From Thiobacillus sp. UBA3361 (lineage in GTDB: Bacteria; Pseudomonadota; Gammaproteobacteria; Burkholderiales; Thiobacillaceae), in assembly GCA_002360535.1 (NCBI GenBank), contig DEQR01000040.1, positions 1 to 10,772 on the forward strand: a stretch of DNA of 10,772 nt. Direction: 5' to 3'. Made by a program: the position numbers and the translations under genes. The notes beneath the pieces were generated by a model that was not told the origin of the DNA, did no database searches, and saw nothing but the letters and a program-made list of their open reading frames with translations. Shown one piece after another: positions 6,767-10,772 of the stretch (the first letter of the stretch is position 1; each line of letters opens with the position of its first letter).

Positions 6767-7121
6767 TTATGATATGGAACATGGATCGGGGCCTTGGGTG
6801 TCCAAGGGCATGTCCGCCGGATCCGCCGTGCACTCGCACGGAGTCGGCCAGCGGGACGGCTGCCCCACTCTCCGAGCCGGCCGATTCGGCGGTTGCGTTC
6901 GCCACGCCTCGCCGGGGACGGCAAGCCGGTCCAGAAAATGAGTTGTTGTTGAAGCCAGCCAGGGAACGACGGCGTCGCGTCTCAAGCCAGCCCGAATTTG
7001 TCGAATGATCGATCAGGTCCGGAAGCCGCATTCATGCCTGTATGTAGGCTGTGCGCGGGTCTTCTTCCCGATTGCGGGGTGAAGTATCGGCGAGCACGGG
7101 GTGTGCTACCGGCCAATAATT
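6767..7121. other. Long non-coding gap, putative leader of the porin operon
   Basis: No credible gene lies in this stretch of about 355 bp; the short open frames on both strands have low-complexity products without ribosome sites. A -10-like TATGAT (6768-6773) points toward the porin and follows Fur box B, but has no good -35. If used, the leader would be about 350 nt. Local inverted repeats are present: CCTTGG-GTGT-CCAAGG (6792-6807), CGGG/CCCG around 7056-7070, and AGCAC-GGGGT-GTGCT (7093-7107, with outer CGG/CCG pairing), the last ending 14 nt before the ribosome site. No known riboswitch class is recognised. Confidence 0.5.
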
Positions 7122-7136
7122 AGGAGAAGCGACTTG
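7122..7136 (+). promoter_or_regulatory. Ribosome binding site fixing a TTG start
   Basis: AGGAG (7122-7126) lies 7 nt before TTG (7134-7136). Starting there gives a compact Sec signal peptide. The in-frame GTG at 7101 would place the ribosome site inside the coding region and spoil the signal peptide. Confidence 0.8.
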
Positions 7137-8558
7137 CGAAATTTCCCCCGCATTCCCCTGACGTGGACCGCCTGGGCCATGATGGTTGGCCTGCCGGCTT
7201 CGGCCGATTCCCTGCCGGCCGACGTGGCCCAGATGCTGCAAACGCTGCAGGAGCGTGTCACCCGTCTGGAGGCCCGCAATGCCGAGTTGGAACGGCACTT
7301 GGCCGAAAGCGCCCGGCCGGCGGCCAAGAACGAGGCCCTGGCCGCCCGCGTCGAGGACGTGGAAAACGCGGTCCTGGCCCTGCGCGACAAGCCCAGCGGC
7401 CTGGAGCGTCTGGAGGGTATCAGTGCCGGTGCCAGCCTGACCCTGGTCGCCCAGCGGGCCGACGGCGGCGCCGCCCGTGACAGCCAGCTGACCGCGCGCG
7501 CCGACGTCGAGGTGGAGTTGGCCGCCGGCTCCATCGGCGATGCCGAGGGCAAGCTGTTCGCCCACTTCCGCGCCGGCGAAGGCGACGGCGTCGCCCCCGC
7601 CAGTTTTGCCACGCCCAACGCCACCGGCGGTTTCGGCACCTCCCGGCCGACACTGATGCAGGCCCGGTATCAGTTGGACATCCCGGTGGGTGGCAAGAGC
7701 GGCGAGCTGGGCCGGATGGAGGTGACGGTGGGCAAGATGGACCCGTTCGTCTTCTTCGACGCCAACAACGTGGCCGATGACGAGTCGGAGGGCTTCCTCA
7801 ACCTGGCCTTCGTGCACAACCCGCTGCTGGATGCCGGCGGCGACATCGGCGTGGGCAGCGACGGCGCCAGCCCCGGCCTGCGCCTGGCCTATGTGAGTGA
7901 CATCAACGGCGGCAACCATATCACCGCCTCCCTGGGCATCTACGGTGCGGGACGTGGCGGCGACTACACCGACACCTTCGGCAACCCCTTCACCATCGCG
8001 CAGCTGGAATACGCCGGCAAGACCTGGGGTGGGCTGGAGGGCACCTATCGGTTGTATGCCTGGAACAACGCCAGGGCACTGGATCAGGTCACTCTGGTTG
8101 AGGATAACGATGCAGCGGGCGGTAATGACGACGGCACCTGTGATGCAAACGAAGAATGCGTACCCGGGATAGAGGAATCCCATCGCGGCTGGGGTTTGTC
8201 CATTGACCAGCAGGTCACCGAGAACGCCACCCTGTTTGCCCGCTACGGCCATTCCACGCGCGGCAGCCTGGCCTTCGACCGTGCCTTCACCCTGGGCGGA
8301 CAGCTCGGCGGCAGCGGTTGGGGCCGGGAGAACGACCGCCTCGGCCTGGCGCTGGGTTTGCTGAAATCCAGCAACGAATACCGGCTGGCCAACCCCACCT
8401 TCTCCGGCACCGAGAAGACCGCCGAGCTGTTCTATGTCTGGCAGGCCAACGAGCATTTCCACCTGGCTCCCAGCCTGCAATGGATCGGCTGCCCCGGCGC
8501 CGACCCGGCGGCGAAGGACGTCACCGTCATGGGGCTGCGCGCCAAGCTGTCCTACTGA
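7134..8558 (+). CDS. OprB-like outer-membrane porin with N-terminal coiled coil
   Basis: This is a predicted outer-membrane beta-barrel of 474 residues in precursor form. A signal peptide ends near residue 24 (PASA before DSLP). Residues about 31-86 form a leucine-rich, charged heptad region (coiled coil), perhaps a trimerising or peptidoglycan-facing stalk. The rest shows alternating barrel strands and ends in an aromatic residue (KLSY). The stretches GKMDPFVFFDANNVADDE and GWGLSIDQQVTENATLFARYG, with GRENDRLGLALG later, resemble the carbohydrate-selective porin OprB family. Substrate is not known; leading an imelysin/di-haem operon beside a Fur box suggests iron or an iron chelate rather than sugar. 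Residues 323-348 are an acidic segment (10 of 26 Asp/Glu) with Cys336 and Cys342, probably a surface loop. Cys453 is also present. The TTG start is supported by a good ribosome site. Confidence 0.82.
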   Translation: MRNFPRIPLTWTAWAMMVGLPASADSLPADVAQMLQTLQERVTRLEARNAELERHLAESARPAAKNEALAARVEDVENAVLALRDKPSGLERLEGISAGASLTLVAQRADGGAARDSQLTARADVEVELAAGSIGDAEGKLFAHFRAGEGDGVAPASFATPNATGGFGTSRPTLMQARYQLDIPVGGKSGELGRMEVTVGKMDPFVFFDANNVADDESEGFLNLAFVHNPLLDAGGDIGVGSDGASPGLRLAYVSDINGGNHITASLGIYGAGRGGDYTDTFGNPFTIAQLEYAGKTWGGLEGTYRLYAWNNARALDQVTLVEDNDAAGGNDDGTCDANEECVPGIEESHRGWGLSIDQQVTENATLFARYGHSTRGSLAFDRAFTLGGQLGGSGWGRENDRLGLALGLLKSSNEYRLANPTFSGTEKTAELFYVWQANEHFHLAPSLQWIGCPGADPAAKDVTVMGLRAKLSY

Positions 8559-8574
8559 TCCACCCGTGACCGAT

Positions 8575-8592
8575 CGGCCCGCGCGCGGGCCG
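8575..8592 (+). repeat. Perfect 18-bp palindrome between porin and imelysin genes
   Basis: CGGCCCGCGCGCGGGCCG is self-complementary over all 18 bases and lies 16 nt after the porin stop. In RNA it would make a 7-bp stem with a GCGC loop. No T-run follows closely (only CTTTCGTC from 8601), so it looks more like an intra-operon attenuator or 3'-end stabiliser than a full terminator. Confidence 0.6.
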
Positions 8593-8636
8593 GCGGCCGC
8601 CTTTCGTCTATACATTCGTCCAATCGAGGTATAACC

Positions 8637-9791
<1,155 letters not shown>

Positions 9792-9799
9792 CGATGGGG

Positions 9800-9839
9800 C
9801 ATGCGGGTCGGGCGATGCGTATCCCGCCCGGCCCGCATG
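9800..9839 (+). repeat. Strong hairpin between imelysin and di-haem genes
   Basis: CATGCGGGTCGGGCG (9800-9814) pairs with CGCCCGGCCCGCATG (9825-9839) over 15 positions, with one G-U wobble and a 10-nt loop. No T-tract follows, so it is not a classic terminator. Its place 8 nt after the imelysin stop suggests message protection or partial attenuation before the haem gene. Confidence 0.7.
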
Positions 9840-9875
9840 GTGAACACGCAAGCCAGCCATCCGGAATCTATCATC

Positions 9876-10772
9876 ATGAAGCCAAGCACCCCACTAGCCC
9901 TCTTGCTCCTGTTTGCCGCCGCGGGCCAGACCGCTGCCACTCCCGACGATCCCCTCGGCGAAAGGACGGGCGGCGACACCACCGTGTTCGCAACCGGCCG
10001 CAACGCCTTTTCCTTCCCCGCCGCCAATCTGAGCGATGCCGAACGCACCCGTTTCGTCATCGGCAACTCCTTCTTCAAGCGCAACTGGGTGCAGGCGCCG
10101 GCCTCCACCCAGGCGCGCGACGGGCTCGGGCCGCATTTCATCGCCCGCTCCTGTGGCGGCTGCCATAGTCAGGACGGCCGCGGCGAGCCGCCCAAACCGG
10201 GCGAGCAGCCGGTGGGCCTGCTGCTGCGCCTGTCGGTGTCGGGTGTCGGCGCCCACGGCGGCGTGGTGCCCGAGCCCACCTATGGGGACCAGTTCAACAA
10301 TGACGCCGTGCAGCGGGTGAAGTCGGAAGGCAAGGTGGTGATCACCCACGAGGCGGTACGCGGACGCTTCGCCGACGGCACGACTTACACCCTGAAGAAA
10401 CCCTCCTACGCCTTCGCCGACCTGGGCTACGGCGCCATGGCGAAGGATGTGCTGGTGAGCCCCCGTGTGGCGCCCCAGATTATCGGCGTGGGCCTGCTGG
10501 AGGCCATCGCCGAGGCCGACATTATGGCCAATGCCCGCGAGCAGGGGGCGGCGGGCGGACCCATCAGGGGCCAGCCCAACCGGGTCTGGGACGCCCCGTC
10601 GGGACGGATGATGCTGGGCCGCTTCGGCTGGAAGGCCAACGTCGCCAGCATTGCCCATCAGACCGCGGGCGCCTTCAACGGCGACATCGGTATCACCTCC
10701 GGCATCTTCCCCGACGAGGCCTGCACCACCGCCCAGGCGGACTGCCTGGCCGCCCCCAGCGGCGGCGATAAC
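9876..10772 (+). CDS. Di-haem oxidoreductase, DUF1111 family (3' end beyond window)
   Basis: This is an exported c-type cytochrome related to di-haem peroxidases, sometimes annotated as thiol oxidoreductase. The first 299 codons are present with no stop before the window edge; full members are about 450-500 residues. A signal peptide ends near residue 21 (QTAA before TPDD). The first haem-binding motif is CGGCH at residues 93-97, in ARSCGGCHSQDGRGEPP, followed by the family segment LLLRLSVSGVGAHGG and YGDQF, then GRFGWKANVASIAHQTAGAF. The second CxxCH expected in the C-terminal half lies outside the window. The start at 9876 has a modest GGAA at 9863-9866. DUF1111 genes commonly accompany imelysins in Fur-regulated clusters, where they may oxidise Fe(II) or handle peroxide in the periplasm; that role is inferred, not shown. 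Confidence 0.92.
   Translation, partial: MKPSTPLALLLLFAAAGQTAATPDDPLGERTGGDTTVFATGRNAFSFPAANLSDAERTRFVIGNSFFKRNWVQAPASTQARDGLGPHFIARSCGGCHSQDGRGEPPKPGEQPVGLLLRLSVSGVGAHGGVVPEPTYGDQFNNDAVQRVKSEGKVVITHEAVRGRFADGTTYTLKKPSYAFADLGYGAMAKDVLVSPRVAPQIIGVGLLEAIAEADIMANAREQGAAGGPIRGQPNRVWDAPSGRMMLGRFGWKANVASIAHQTAGAFNGDIGITSGIFPDEACTTAQADCLAAPSGGDN

Noticed and set aside
6744..7031. Small open frames on both strands of the fbpA-porin gap
   Set aside because: Their ends run through the Fur boxes, no ribosome site is present and the products (arginine/proline/serine-rich) resemble nothing known.
7101..7133. GTG start for the porin at 7101
   Set aside because: It would put AGGAG inside the gene and add a charged stretch before the signal peptide; TTG 7134 has ideal spacing.
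9876..10772. Truncated or mono-haem version of the DUF1111 protein
   Set aside because: Only one CxxCH is visible because the window ends; the frame is open to the last base, so there is no evidence for real truncation.

Overview
The window is GC-rich and gene-dense. It reads like a free-living Pseudomonadota chromosome, most likely a gammaproteobacterium: it has a Pseudomonas-type NrdA with two ATP-cones, a PurU of normal length, a split fbpA/fbpB/fbpC iron transporter and an E. coli-like Fur box. I see no mobile element, tRNA, rRNA or CRISPR array. The genus cannot be fixed from what is visible.

Left part (1-2834). The 5' two-fifths or so of nrdA (class Ia ribonucleotide reductase large chain) runs off the left edge on the minus strand. 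Divergent from it lie purU (formyltetrahydrofolate deformylase) and, 1 nt later, a small TfoX-N-domain protein. The roughly 300-bp nrdA/purU gap is packed with signals. A sigma70-like nrdA promoter has one NrdR box over its -10 and a perfect NrdR box 32 bp further downstream. Behind the -35 lies a cluster of six DnaA-box-like 9-mers, one of them a perfect TTATCCACA.

Middle part (2917-6766). A minus-strand operon fbpA-fbpB-fbpC encodes a periplasmic ferric-iron binding protein, a fused two-domain permease and an ATPase. Its promoter is covered by one of two tandem, nearly perfect Fur boxes. The ATPase carries a four-cysteine cluster in its C-terminal regulatory region.

Right part (7134-10772). 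A plus-strand operon diverges from fbpA: an OprB-like outer-membrane porin with a TTG start and an N-terminal coiled coil, an imelysin (peptidase M75 family) and the first 299 codons of a di-haem oxidoreductase (DUF1111) that runs off the right edge. Imelysin plus DUF1111 oxidoreductase is a known pairing linked to bacterial iron uptake. Both gaps inside this operon hold strong inverted repeats without T-tracts.

Inferred working model: under iron starvation Fur leaves the shared 6724-6766 region. The porin would then admit iron, the imelysin and haem protein would bind or oxidise it in the periplasm, and FbpABC would carry Fe(III) across the inner membrane. The pairing of these two modules around one Fur-box pair is the most interesting system-level feature. 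The nrdA control region is the most interesting regulatory one.
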